A stretch of 64,000 nt of DNA from Soonwooa sp032078105. Its GTDB lineage: Bacteria; Bacteroidota; Bacteroidia; Flavobacteriales; Weeksellaceae. Shown piece after piece: positions 54,673-63,997 of this stretch (its first letter is position 1; each line of letters begins with the position of its first letter). Position numbers and translations under genes: made by a program. The notes below the pieces were generated by a model. That model did not search any database. It was not told the DNA's origin and saw only the letters and a program-made list of their open reading frames with translations. The stretch spans positions 558,001 to 622,000 of the forward strand of contig JBJZOS010000001.1 in NCBI GenBank assembly GCA_046269235.1, written 5' to 3'.

Positions 54673-57462
54673 ATGAAGTATGTATTAATTGATACTTGTT
54701 CCCTTAGACATTTGATAGACCATAATTCGTATAGCAAATATATAATAGACTTAAAGAACTTAATTGATCAAGGTGAAATAAGTCTTTTGGTACATAATAA
54801 TATAATTGAAGAGTGGGAACGACATAAAGTTAAATGGAGAAAAGATATTGAACGAAAATTAAGTTTTTTAAATAAAAATCCTTCAAATTCAGAAAACCTA
54901 CCAGTTCTTTATAATAATCCAAGACAACATTTAGAGGAGCAACTTTCTTCAATTGATAAACTTTTAGAGAATGGAATAAAACTTAATACTCCTGAAGGCA
55001 TAAAAAATGAGAGTTTTGAGAGACTGAAGCAAAGAGAGGCTCCATTTCATAATAAGGCTGATAGTATTAGTGATTGGGAAATAATTGGTAGTGCGGCCGT
55101 TTATTGTATAAACTATAATATTCCAAACTTATTTTTCATCTCTTTTAATCATAATGATTTTGGGCACGAAAACGGAGATGATAAAAAATTACATTCATCT
55201 TTGAGCAATAGGTTTAGGGATGTGAATATTATCTATATGAGAAATGTTGTTGATTTTTTTAATGAAATTGATGCATATAGTTTTCCAGTACAGCAGATCC
55301 AATCATATAAGATCCTTCCAAATTCTAAATTTAGTTTCGAGTCCAGTTTAGCAAATCATGTATTAATTGCATTTGACAGATTATTTAATGATACATACAA
55401 AGAGTTAGGTTATATCCCATTAAATATTTTGAGGAACTTATATCCATTCACAACCTCAAAGAATTCTAAAGTGTATTCTGACTTATTTAGACTTTCAAAC
55501 GTTAATTCCGATTTAGTTCATTTTTTCAAAAATGTGAAAGTACAGAAGAATGGTAAAATTATTTTTAGAGAACCTTTTGAGGTAAAAGGAATCAGAGATT
55601 ATGAAAATAAAACACGTGATACTTTAAGAAATTTAAGACGAAATATCATTTATTATTTAGATGAACACACCTCTAACGAGCAAGTAGAAATTGAATACTA
55701 TTCCAAGCTAAATTGTAATTGTTACAAATGCAATTATGAAAAATTTAACTTTTACAAAGCGTTAGAAAATCTAGAAAAATTAGAAACAACTGATAATAAA
55801 GAAAAATTAAAAATGGCTTATTATCATTATAAGGTTGGGAATCTTTCTTCAGCGATTTCTTTATATAAAGAAATTTTGACTACCGCTGTGAAAAATAAGG
55901 AATTTTTCCTTTATCTTATTGCTAATTACAACTTAAAAAATATAGCTCCTCTACTCAATAACATTTTTAGAAATCATTCTATAGATGAAAAATTGTCAAA
56001 CGAACTTAAAGAAATAGATTTATACGAAAAAGCTTTACATGTTAAGGGGCACATTGACTATAATTTTGTAAAATTTTTAGTAGACGAATCATATTTCAAT
56101 TGGGCATTTCAAAATATTACAGAACTTTCAAAAAGTATTATAGAGCATTATAATATGCAGTTAAGAGGAGGTTGGAGTTCAAACAACAGAGTTTGGTCTT
56201 TAATTAATGAATATGCAAAGCTTCAGCAATTTATCAAAGAAAATTATATTATTTGCGATGAATATGACCATTTTACAAAGCTTTTCGATTCTACATTAGA
56301 AGGTATTCTAGCTTCCTATGCATTAGAGCCAAATCAAGGAGGTAGGATTTACGGAATAGATAATTATTGGATCAACAACATAATATTCCATTCAAAAAAA
56401 GATTCTATAAAACAACACATTAAGCGATACAAAATTAACAAAATCAAGCTATCTCAGCATCAAGAAGGGCAAAAGCACATACTGCAAATCGCAACAAACT
56501 TATTTAAACATAATAATCAGGAAAAAATCTCACAAAAAATAGATAAGAATAATGATTTCTTAGTCCGAGAATTGAATACCTATTTTGATAATATTATGAT
56601 TCTTTGCTCCTTTTTGGAATTGGATTCTGCAACTTCAAATAAACTAGCTATTAAAGCTTTGAATCTCATAAAAAAAGAAGATGTATTGGCTTGGCATAAT
56701 ATTGAATCAATTTTATTTTTTATACGAAGGAAAAGAAAAAGCATATCACATGATGTGTTACTTGCTTATTTCAATTATTTTTTAACCAGTAAAAAATGGC
56801 ATTCTGTATCATATCTGGAACAGTTAATAGATTGCTTTGAAAACAATTCCTTGATAGAAATCACAGACAAACAATTTTATCAGTTGCTAAATATGGCACT
56901 AGATAAATGCAATCACTGTGGAAATAATCACGGAATAGATGCTTTAATTTCTTTGTTTAACAAGACAAGTATCGAAAAAAAGCAAATTATTAAAAACGAA
57001 ATTACAATATCATTGAGTCAAAAATTTTCGTTTGATACTTTTTATCAAGCTACTATATTTGATGTAATAGACTTTGATAAAAAAGTTTTACAAGGACATC
57101 TTGATAGCTTCCAACCACCTCTTGAAAACCATAGGACCTTCAAATCTGCATTTGGAGGACAAGACGATCCAATATTGCCACATTTAAATGAACTACTTAA
57201 TCTGACATTTAAATTTGAAATGGAAATTGGCGAGGTAAACACAAAAAAAATAAAACAAATTAATGGTTACTATAGTTGGCTGCTAGAGATGGAAGATTTC
57301 AATTATTCAGAGTTTGATCCAAAATGGATCACCTTTTACAATACAAGCTTTTTTATTAGGCATATGAGGAAATCAAAAAAATTACATGAATATTTGAAGG
57401 ATTACTTAAATAAAACAACGAATAGTAAAATATCAGAAGTATATTTAAAAATTTGTTATTAA
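54673..57462 (+). CDS. Large PIN-domain protein with helical repeat body
   Basis: 929 aa. Residues about 1-195 are a DUF4935-like PIN nuclease domain: YVLIDTCSLRHLI (Asp7), VHNNIIEEWERH (Glu46/47), DSISDWEIIGSAA (Asp130/134) and FNHNDFGHENG (Asp162), the acidic set that binds metal for RNA cleavage. After a linker, a Cys pair motif (CNCYKC, 348-353) precedes a TPR-like helix pair (MAYYHYKVGNLSSAISLYKE, about 381-400), and the rest is all-helical with another Cys pair (CNHCG, near residue 755). Large PIN-repeat proteins in islands are plausible toxic RNases of antiviral systems. It faces the GIY-YIG operon tail to tail. The RNase role is inference. Confidence 0.78.
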   Translation: MKYVLIDTCSLRHLIDHNSYSKYIIDLKNLIDQGEISLLVHNNIIEEWERHKVKWRKDIERKLSFLNKNPSNSENLPVLYNNPRQHLEEQLSSIDKLLENGIKLNTPEGIKNESFERLKQREAPFHNKADSISDWEIIGSAAVYCINYNIPNLFFISFNHNDFGHENGDDKKLHSSLSNRFRDVNIIYMRNVVDFFNEIDAYSFPVQQIQSYKILPNSKFSFESSLANHVLIAFDRLFNDTYKELGYIPLNILRNLYPFTTSKNSKVYSDLFRLSNVNSDLVHFFKNVKVQKNGKIIFREPFEVKGIRDYENKTRDTLRNLRRNIIYYLDEHTSNEQVEIEYYSKLNCNCYKCNYEKFNFYKALENLEKLETTDNKEKLKMAYYHYKVGNLSSAISLYKEILTTAVKNKEFFLYLIANYNLKNIAPLLNNIFRNHSIDEKLSNELKEIDLYEKALHVKGHIDYNFVKFLVDESYFNWAFQNITELSKSIIEHYNMQLRGGWSSNNRVWSLINEYAKLQQFIKENYIICDEYDHFTKLFDSTLEGILASYALEPNQGGRIYGIDNYWINNIIFHSKKDSIKQHIKRYKINKIKLSQHQEGQKHILQIATNLFKHNNQEKISQKIDKNNDFLVRELNTYFDNIMILCSFLELDSATSNKLAIKALNLIKKEDVLAWHNIESILFFIRRKRKSISHDVLLAYFNYFLTSKKWHSVSYLEQLIDCFENNSLIEITDKQFYQLLNMALDKCNHCGNNHGIDALISLFNKTSIEKKQIIKNEITISLSQKFSFDTFYQATIFDVIDFDKKVLQGHLDSFQPPLENHRTFKSAFGGQDDPILPHLNELLNLTFKFEMEIGEVNTKKIKQINGYYSWLLEMEDFNYSEFDPKWITFYNTSFFIRHMRKSKKLHEYLKDYLNKTTNSKISEVYLKICY

Positions 57463-57557
57463 TTATTTTGCCTTGTGCAATTCATACTTATTGACAAATA
57501 CTGAACGTTGAATTAGATCTGAAAAATATCCAAATCTTTTTTTATAATTGTTTGAAA

Positions 57558-58034
57558 TCAAATATCCAAATGATAAAAATCCTCAACTGCTTGCCTTTCT
57601 TTTTTTAATTTCTTTAATTTAAGAACTATATTTTTCTCAGAATAAAGATGGAAGTATATGTCCTTAAATAATTTATAGTCATTAATCTCTAAAACATCAA
57701 AAAAGTAGAATAGAAAATCAACATGATCAGTATGAGAGTCACGTAAATTGGGATGTCGCATTGTTAATATTAAATAGTCAAAATCCAAGTTATCCTCAGT
57801 ATCTATATATTCTTCTACAAAAAGATCTATCAAACTCAATTCTGACTTTAAATTAAATCTATCATCGAATAAATTATTTTTCGTAATCCATTTAAAAAAA
57901 TCAACACAACAATCATCTAATATGAGCTTGTAACATTTGTCATGATTAAAGAATTCATTATTAGTAAGAAATTTTTCATAAGAATATGAAAAAGGCTTTG
58001 TTATAAATTCTTCAAGTGATATAGTTAATGACAT
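57558..58034 (-). CDS. Unknown acidic protein, last gene of the ASCH-helicase/GIY-YIG operon
   Basis: 158 aa, acidic and rich in Phe, Tyr, Leu and Asp (NNEFFNHDKCYKLILDDCC, LFVEEYIDTEDNLDFDYLIL, HVDFLFYFFDVLEINDYKLF). No signal peptide or membrane span; looks all-helical. I do not recognise the family. It starts 32 nt after the GIY-YIG stop on the same strand, so it is probably the third gene of that operon. Its acidic, small nature would suit an inhibitor, immunity or adaptor protein, which is speculation. Confidence 0.6.
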   Translation of the reverse strand: MSLTISLEEFITKPFSYSYEKFLTNNEFFNHDKCYKLILDDCCVDFFKWITKNNLFDDRFNLKSELSLIDLFVEEYIDTEDNLDFDYLILTMRHPNLRDSHTDHVDFLFYFFDVLEINDYKLFKDIYFHLYSEKNIVLKLKKLKKERQAVEDFYHLDI

Positions 58035-58066
58035 AAATTTTTAATTTAATAGACTAATAAAGTATT

Positions 58067-59266
58067 TTATTTCAACACAACTTTTTTTTCCTTTTCATCA
58101 TACTTGTAATTGACGATGCCTCCTGATATAATTAGCCCGATTACTTCATCTATTACATGAAATGGTACAACAAACCATTCTCTAGGCGTATAGCGCTTTT
58201 TTGAAGAATCGTAAATATCTACGTTTAGACAAGAATGACCGAAAAACCGATGCAATATGCTTTCAAAGTTTTGAGTGTGCAAATTGTAGCATTTGTAAGA
58301 ACTAACCACTTCCACATCAGCAAAAAGGTAAGTTGCTTCATTTGCAGCATTCTTTATCCGAGTATCAACATTAGAAGTTGAAAATCCTATTTTATGTAAA
58401 TCCTTTATTGATGCTATTTCAGGATTAGTTGATTTTGATTTCAATACATATATCCAACCACTCTTTACATCTTCCTCTGAAACAACTCCTGCATTCTTAA
58501 ATAATTCTTCCTCTGTTGATTCCTGTGTGTTGGAAATAGCTTTTCCGTTCTTTTGAATGGCTTTTCCCAAAGAGCGAAATAGCAAATTGGATATTGTGCC
58601 ATTTTCAAAAATCGTTACAGTGCGACCTTCTAATCGAACTCTATCCCCTGATTTATTTTCTTTCAGTACTTTCTCAGCGTTTGAAACTTCTAAATAAGCC
58701 AAAATACCATCTACTAAATAAAAATTACCTTCGTTAAGATTATCTTCGGCATCATAAAAATCTAAAAGTTTCCTTTTACCTTCTTTTAATTCTTTGTGAA
58801 CTTGTTGGAACATTGGCTCATATTTCTTGAAATCCTTTTCTTTCATCGGTTTTCTTTGAGCAATGTAATCCGCTTTAATACGATCTGAATCTTTCGGGGT
58901 ATGTCTAAAAACATGAATCGAATTATCAGTATCTATATCTAATAGACCTAAATCATCATCGTCCAGAATATCTTCCAGTTTTGGTGTTGGCATTTCAACA
59001 TGACCTAATAGATTGTATTTGTCAAAAGGTTTTAAAACTACTTTATGTTTATCATTTTCCCTGATTGCCTTTAGTCTTGACAGAAGTCCATATTCTGACA
59101 TTGAAGTTGAAGAAGGTTCACGATTATTCTTTTCAAAGAAATTATTAATTTCCATGAAAGAGTCTATTAAACGATCTTCATCTGTTTTTACAACTGCCGT
59201 TTTTGCTTTGGCATCTAGTAAACCAAATTCATCATCATTAAAAATATCATCTAATGTCTTAGCCAT
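58067..59266 (-). CDS. GIY-YIG nuclease (T5orf172/MUG113 type) with duplicated acidic motif
   Basis: 399 aa. The nuclease domain is C-terminal, about 268-380: SGWIYVLKSKS (GIY position), DLHKIGFSTSNVDTRIKNA (YIG position and catalytic Arg303), NFESILHRFF (Glu335, metal ligand) and REWFVVPF. The N-terminal 265 residues are unique and contain two copies of an acidic motif, LDDIFNDDEFGLLD (5-18) and LEDILDDDDLGLLD (97-110). The start overlaps the helicase stop by 8 nt, so the two are translationally coupled. It is the likely DNA-cutting subunit of a helicase-nuclease system. Confidence 0.85.
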   Translation of the reverse strand: MAKTLDDIFNDDEFGLLDAKAKTAVVKTDEDRLIDSFMEINNFFEKNNREPSSTSMSEYGLLSRLKAIRENDKHKVVLKPFDKYNLLGHVEMPTPKLEDILDDDDLGLLDIDTDNSIHVFRHTPKDSDRIKADYIAQRKPMKEKDFKKYEPMFQQVHKELKEGKRKLLDFYDAEDNLNEGNFYLVDGILAYLEVSNAEKVLKENKSGDRVRLEGRTVTIFENGTISNLLFRSLGKAIQKNGKAISNTQESTEEELFKNAGVVSEEDVKSGWIYVLKSKSTNPEIASIKDLHKIGFSTSNVDTRIKNAANEATYLFADVEVVSSYKCYNLHTQNFESILHRFFGHSCLNVDIYDSSKKRYTPREWFVVPFHVIDEVIGLIISGGIVNYKYDEKEKKVVLK

Positions 59267-61700
59267 TTTGAACTTTTTTTCTTTTCGCTTCTTGCAAAAA
59301 TAATAATGCTTCTGCCATTCTCACTTCCTTTTGATCAAAAGATTGTAAACTTGGCGTTTCTCCCGTTTTCTTTTTAAACGCTACAATCTTGGGCCACAAA
59401 ACAATAGCTTCTTCTTCTGTCATTTCTAATTTTGTGACATTAATGGTATCTTGAATTGCCTTCAACATACGAACCGTAACGTTTTTAGAAAGGATTTCAA
59501 AGGCTCTTTGAAATGGATTAATCGAATCAATTAGGTCGATATGAATATCATCAATATTGATAAAGCTTCCTGCAAGACGAATAAACTTTTTACCTCCCTC
59601 TTCAACAACAGAACCTGCTTTTATCACGGAATCTACCACAACATGCTGTCGAACTGCTTCAACATCATCCTCAGATAAATCGGGATAAACCTCTCTAATA
59701 ATTTTCGGAATTAAAACTGTATTAATAACTTCGGGATCTACGTTACCAGGCATGGCTTTTAGCATCGTATCATCTTGCAATATTTTTGCTTTTAGATCGT
59801 TCAAGTCGCTTTCGATAATATCTTTTGCTCTTTGGGAAGTCGGTTTCTTGAAACCATCAATTTTTAAAGTAGGCGTATCCGAATCTCCGTTTCCGTTTTC
59901 ATCTTCATCGTCTGGATCATCTTTTGCTTTAAACTTGAAATTAGGCGCTAAAACTTGTTCCATCAATAATGAAGCTGTAATTGCTTTTAGCATATTGTTT
60001 ACCGCTACTTTTACATCATCATCTTCCGCATCGGGAGAAGCAATAAGGTTGGTAAATTGTGCATGTGTCTTATTTGAAGAATCACGTGTTGCTCTACCAA
60101 TAATCTGAATAATTTCGGTAAGCGAACCTCTATAACCAATTGTTAAGGCATGTTCGCAGAATGGCCAGTCGAAACCTTCTTTTGCCATGCCTAAAGCAAT
60201 AATCATATCTATATCTTCGGGACTACTAACACCACGCAAGTAAGCAACTACTTTATCTCTACTTTTAGGATCATCATTCACTAAATCGGCAATTTTCAAA
60301 ATACGTCCTGTGCGCTTACTTTTGACATACATGATTTTAGTTTCTGTATCTTGATATTCCATTTCGCCGATACAGTCAATGATGTGATTTACTTCCTCAT
60401 ATTTTTGTTTTGAAGATTCTGCAGAATTAACGCTTGGAATGTGAATAATCGTTTTTTTATTTTCATCAAGAATCTCTTCCAGTGCAGAAATATTTTTTTC
60501 AGGATCAACTTTATAATATCTACCTCTGTAGAAATGATAACCGATACCTAAAGACTTAAGATAATCATATCCATTTAGCTGCTCATAATAGTTATAGGTA
60601 ACTTTTGAAAACTTAGCTTCATCTTCGGGCATTAAAACAGGTACACTATCTCCTCTAAAATAAGATCCTGTCATTGCTACAATATGCGCATTAGAATCTT
60701 TCATAATCGAACGCATCACTTCGCCCAGACGGTTATCTCCATCTGCCGAAACGTGGTGAAATTCGTCAATTGAAATAAGACAATCGTTAAGGTCTTTTGG
60801 TTGAATACCTTCAAAAGCAAATCTTAAAGTAGCATGCGTACAAATGAGAATTCTTTCCTCAGACTCCAAAAAATTAATAAAAGCTTTTACTTTACTGGTA
60901 TCGCTACCAGGCGTACAAAGATTATATTTTTGATTGGGTTCCCAATTGGCGAAAAAACCGTGTTTGGATAATTCTGTTGGACTAAATGAGTTCCCGATAG
61001 ACCTTTCGGGTACTGCTACAATTACTTTTTTAATCCCTTGATTTACTAATTTATCTAATGCAATAAACATCAAAGCTCTAGACTTTCCCGACGCAGGTGG
61101 TGCTTTTAATAATAAATATTGTGCAGACCTTGCTTCGTAGGCTTTTGCTTGCATTTCTCGCATGCCTAGCTCGTTGGTTGATTTACTCTTGCCTGTTTGA
61201 GCATATTCAACTTCAACTAGGTTAATGGGTTTTATATATTCTGGATGATTAATCTCCATTTTTTCTTTTGTTTTGTTTTCTGTTTTAGAAATTGTTTTTT
61301 CTGAAATGTCGCTTAAAGAATCATAACAAATGTTGCCAAGCAACAAATTGAAAGTATTCTTAAAAACTTCATGTCCTTTAAGGTCTATGGTCTTGTCTTT
61401 TGGGTAGGTTTGACCATTTATAACGATGCCTTTTAATTCAATTAAAATCCTTGGACTATCGGGATTGTAACCTCCTTGTAATAGCAAGTGGGTAAATGGC
61501 TTCATCGTAGAATATTTGCCATCACTTCCTTTGATAAAGAATCGCCCAATGTAGTAATCAGAATAATCTCTATACTCCACGTTTTTAGTCCCTGAACGCA
61601 TCTCATGAAGATATTCGTTCATGATTGTGAGGTAAAGAATGTTTTCTTTTTTGAGACCAAGCTCGTTAATTGTATCTTGAAGTTGCGGCGTGTAGTTCAT
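59259..61700 (-). CDS. ASCH-like domain fused to SF2 helicase
   Basis: 813 aa. The N-terminus has the ASCH signature GxKxxExR (SGTKNVEYR, residues 36-44) within ILYLTIMNEYLHEMR...YYIGRF; ASCH/PUA-like folds bind RNA or modified bases. After a charged linker comes a superfamily 2 helicase: Walker A APPASGKS (200-207), motif II IDEFHH (311-316), motif III MTGSYFR, motif V MAKEGFDWPF (505-514) and motif VI QIIGRATRDS (532-541). The C-terminal ~270 residues include an acidic linker (KAKDDPDDEDENGNGDS) and an unknown helical part. First gene of a three-gene operon with the overlapping GIY-YIG nuclease. Confidence 0.85.
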   Translation of the reverse strand: MNYTPQLQDTINELGLKKENILYLTIMNEYLHEMRSGTKNVEYRDYSDYYIGRFFIKGSDGKYSTMKPFTHLLLQGGYNPDSPRILIELKGIVINGQTYPKDKTIDLKGHEVFKNTFNLLLGNICYDSLSDISEKTISKTENKTKEKMEINHPEYIKPINLVEVEYAQTGKSKSTNELGMREMQAKAYEARSAQYLLLKAPPASGKSRALMFIALDKLVNQGIKKVIVAVPERSIGNSFSPTELSKHGFFANWEPNQKYNLCTPGSDTSKVKAFINFLESEERILICTHATLRFAFEGIQPKDLNDCLISIDEFHHVSADGDNRLGEVMRSIMKDSNAHIVAMTGSYFRGDSVPVLMPEDEAKFSKVTYNYYEQLNGYDYLKSLGIGYHFYRGRYYKVDPEKNISALEEILDENKKTIIHIPSVNSAESSKQKYEEVNHIIDCIGEMEYQDTETKIMYVKSKRTGRILKIADLVNDDPKSRDKVVAYLRGVSSPEDIDMIIALGMAKEGFDWPFCEHALTIGYRGSLTEIIQIIGRATRDSSNKTHAQFTNLIASPDAEDDDVKVAVNNMLKAITASLLMEQVLAPNFKFKAKDDPDDEDENGNGDSDTPTLKIDGFKKPTSQRAKDIIESDLNDLKAKILQDDTMLKAMPGNVDPEVINTVLIPKIIREVYPDLSEDDVEAVRQHVVVDSVIKAGSVVEEGGKKFIRLAGSFINIDDIHIDLIDSINPFQRAFEILSKNVTVRMLKAIQDTINVTKLEMTEEEAIVLWPKIVAFKKKTGETPSLQSFDQKEVRMAEALLFLQEAKRKKVQNG

Positions 61701-61845
61701 AAAAATGAGATTATATAAAAATATCGGAAAATAGTATCAATAACAATTCTTGCTAGGAAAAACTATGAGTTTATCTAAATTTTCTCTAAAAATAACATTT
61801 AGACATTTGTTAACACTGATTAATAAAAGGTTTTAATACTTATGT

Positions 61846-61907
61846 GTCTAAAAGTTTATCTAAAAGTTTATCTAAATTTTTATTCTGAAATTTTATTAGA
61901 TAAACTT
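61846..61907. repeat. Tandem 12-nt repeat and 12-bp inverted repeat between helicase and AlbA genes
   Basis: TCTAAAAGTTTA occurs twice in tandem from 61846 with a partial third copy. AAGTTTATCTAA (61864-61875) pairs with TTAGATAAACTT (61896-61907), enclosing the end of the AlbA_2 coding region. It may terminate that gene's transcript and/or be an operator for the helicase operon. Confidence 0.5.
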
Positions 61908-63547
61908 AATACCCATTTGGGATTTCTATTATTTCCTTTATTTTCAATACTTTGTTCTCGCTTTGAGAGAGAATATATGATATTTCTAATTTTGTTGTCT
62001 TTTTGTTTTTTATCTAAAACCGCAGGAAGTATATCTAAAATTAGATCATCTATATCTTTTTTAGAAGCCTGCCCATAAGTTTCTAAATAATTTACTATCA
62101 TTTTTTTGTAATGATCATCTTTAAAACCTCTTTGTTTTATATAAGATGCTTTGCCATCAACAGCTTCGGCAACATCAGAAGATATATAAAAATTAGGTCT
62201 TCTTCCTTCTATTAATTTTTTGCTTTTTAGCAGTTTTACATCTTTGTCAGTAATATTTTTTTGTTTAGCAACTTTATCTAAAAGTATAATTTCGTCAAAT
62301 GATAAGTTGGGAAGTCCGGCTAATTTCCGAGCATAATTAGTATCAATCACTTTTCCGATAATAGTAACTTTAACTTTATTATTAGAAAAGTCATATTCAG
62401 GTAGAGGGAAAAATTTATCCTTTTGAATTCTAAACATTCTTTTAATGCCACTACCTATCGTATCAATCATATTTAGAATGACCATTGCAGCAACCAAAAA
62501 AGGATTTCTGTATATAGGTTCGGGGGAATCATTTGTTATTACTTCTTCAATACTATTTGGTATAAAACCACCAGAATTAGTAAATGATATCCATCCATCT
62601 TCATTCTCGACCACGATAATCTTACCTCCCAAAGTGTAATCTTGATGCGCTATACAATTGTGTAACGCTTCGCGAATGAGATAAGGATCATACTGATCTA
62701 CTTCATCTGGAAATAAAGTTCCTGATTTTATATACCGATATTTTAAATTTCTAATTTTAGAACTAAGTTTTTCAACCGCAGTAATAAAGGGATTGTAAAA
62801 GTGTTCATAATCTTTTTCAATATTATCTTTATCCTTCAAAATCCATGAAATTCGGGCTGTAGCAGGGTTTATAAAATGTTCAGACTCAGGCTTGCCTAAA
62901 AGGAGAATTGCAGTATTTGTAATTTTACCTTTAATCGTTACTTTCGCTTTATCAAGAAAAACTTCATTGCTCCAAGTATCTATTTCGTTTTTCAATTTTG
63001 GGTTTTTCTCTTTGTACTGAATTTTTGCAAAATCAATAGCTTCAGCTGATAAATCTTCCAAACTAGCAGTTTCAATAATTTCTGCACTCCAATCTATATG
63101 ATTTATTTGCGACCTAATCTTGTCCGCTTCGAAAGGATTTAGCGCACCAAGACTTTCCCCGTCCCTACCATAATAATGACCTTTCCAAGAAACAGGCATA
63201 CCTTTAGGAGCAGCAGGAATTTCTAAAATCAAAGCTGTTTTAGTATTTCTAGTAACCGAAAAGACATTTGAAAAGTTATTTCTAGGCGAAATATGTCTAA
63301 CGATTTCAGCTTTGTATTCATTAAGTTGATGATCACTAATAGAAGTTCCAACTATTGTTTTGTCATCTTTTACACCCATAATCAAATACGCAAATTTTTG
63401 ATTGCTCAAATTTGCTTCATTAGAAAGTGCTGAGAAATATTGCCCAAGTTTATCCTTGTCAAACTGATTTTTGGCTTCCTTGAATTCTACAACTTCATTT
63501 TCAGTATTAACTGACAACAATTGATCTAAAAGTTTTTCTTTATTCAC
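61880..63547 (-). CDS. AlbA_2 (Schlafen-type) and HATPase domain protein
   Basis: 555 aa. Residues about 14-130 are an AlbA_2/Schlafen-like DNA-binding domain (ENEVVEFKEAKNQF, FSALSNEANLSNQKFAYLIM, GVKDDKTIVGTSISD). Residues about 290-400 fit the HATPase_c_4 region (LIREALHNCIAHQDYTLGGK, ISFTNSGGFIPNSIEE). The C-terminus carries winged-helix-like segments (LSFDEIILLDKVAKQKNITD). Such proteins are frequent next to restriction and other defence genes and are thought to be regulators or accessory factors. It points toward the helicase operon, 179 nt upstream of it. Confidence 0.85.
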   Translation of the reverse strand: MNKEKLLDQLLSVNTENEVVEFKEAKNQFDKDKLGQYFSALSNEANLSNQKFAYLIMGVKDDKTIVGTSISDHQLNEYKAEIVRHISPRNNFSNVFSVTRNTKTALILEIPAAPKGMPVSWKGHYYGRDGESLGALNPFEADKIRSQINHIDWSAEIIETASLEDLSAEAIDFAKIQYKEKNPKLKNEIDTWSNEVFLDKAKVTIKGKITNTAILLLGKPESEHFINPATARISWILKDKDNIEKDYEHFYNPFITAVEKLSSKIRNLKYRYIKSGTLFPDEVDQYDPYLIREALHNCIAHQDYTLGGKIIVVENEDGWISFTNSGGFIPNSIEEVITNDSPEPIYRNPFLVAAMVILNMIDTIGSGIKRMFRIQKDKFFPLPEYDFSNNKVKVTIIGKVIDTNYARKLAGLPNLSFDEIILLDKVAKQKNITDKDVKLLKSKKLIEGRRPNFYISSDVAEAVDGKASYIKQRGFKDDHYKKMIVNYLETYGQASKKDIDDLILDILPAVLDKKQKDNKIRNIIYSLSKREQSIENKGNNRNPKWVLSLSNKISE

Positions 63548-63721
63548 TTTCTTTTTTTATAATATTCTAATTATTTATAGACTAAAATACCATTTAAAGT
63601 TTTAAACAAAGCTAATGGCATGACAGAATTTGCTATTTTAATCTGTATTTATTTTGTTAAAAATGATAAGATTGAGTGGATTGGTTAATATTAGATACTT
63701 TGTATAATAATTTATAGTCAT
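63548..63721. other. AT-rich intergenic region
   Basis: No ORF, clear promoter match or repeat was seen between the AlbA_2 gene and the gene at the window edge. Confidence 0.4.
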
Positions 63722-63997
63722 TTAATTTTCTTCATAATCGAGATTAACAACATTAAGATCAACTGAAATTGTTGATTTTAAATTAGATGAACAGTCCATA
63801 AGATAACGATAACTTTCTTCGTTATTCTCTATTTCAAATTTATTGGGAATAATTTTAAAACTATCCAGAGGTTCGAAATAATTATTTAAATCATCCGAAC
63901 AAAAAGGTATGTAAATTTGAAATGCAAACAAATTGTATAGCAATTTGAACATATAACAAGGGATATTACTATTGTCCGTTTTTCGTTTAAAAAGCAA
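63722..63997 (-). CDS. Unknown protein at the right edge, possibly truncated
   Basis: 91 residues visible from a Met at 63997; the frame is open to the window end, so the start may lie further right. The sequence is acidic and Asn-rich (FEPLDSFKIIPNKFEIENN, DLNVVNLDYEEN) with no known motif. It belongs to the island. The function is unknown. Confidence 0.45.
   Translation of the reverse strand: MLFKRKTDNSNIPCYMFKLLYNLFAFQIYIPFCSDDLNNYFEPLDSFKIIPNKFEIENNEESYRYLMDCSSNLKSTISVDLNVVNLDYEEN

Noticed and set aside
61846..61875. CRISPR array
   Set aside because: The repeats are 12 nt, directly adjacent and without spacers.
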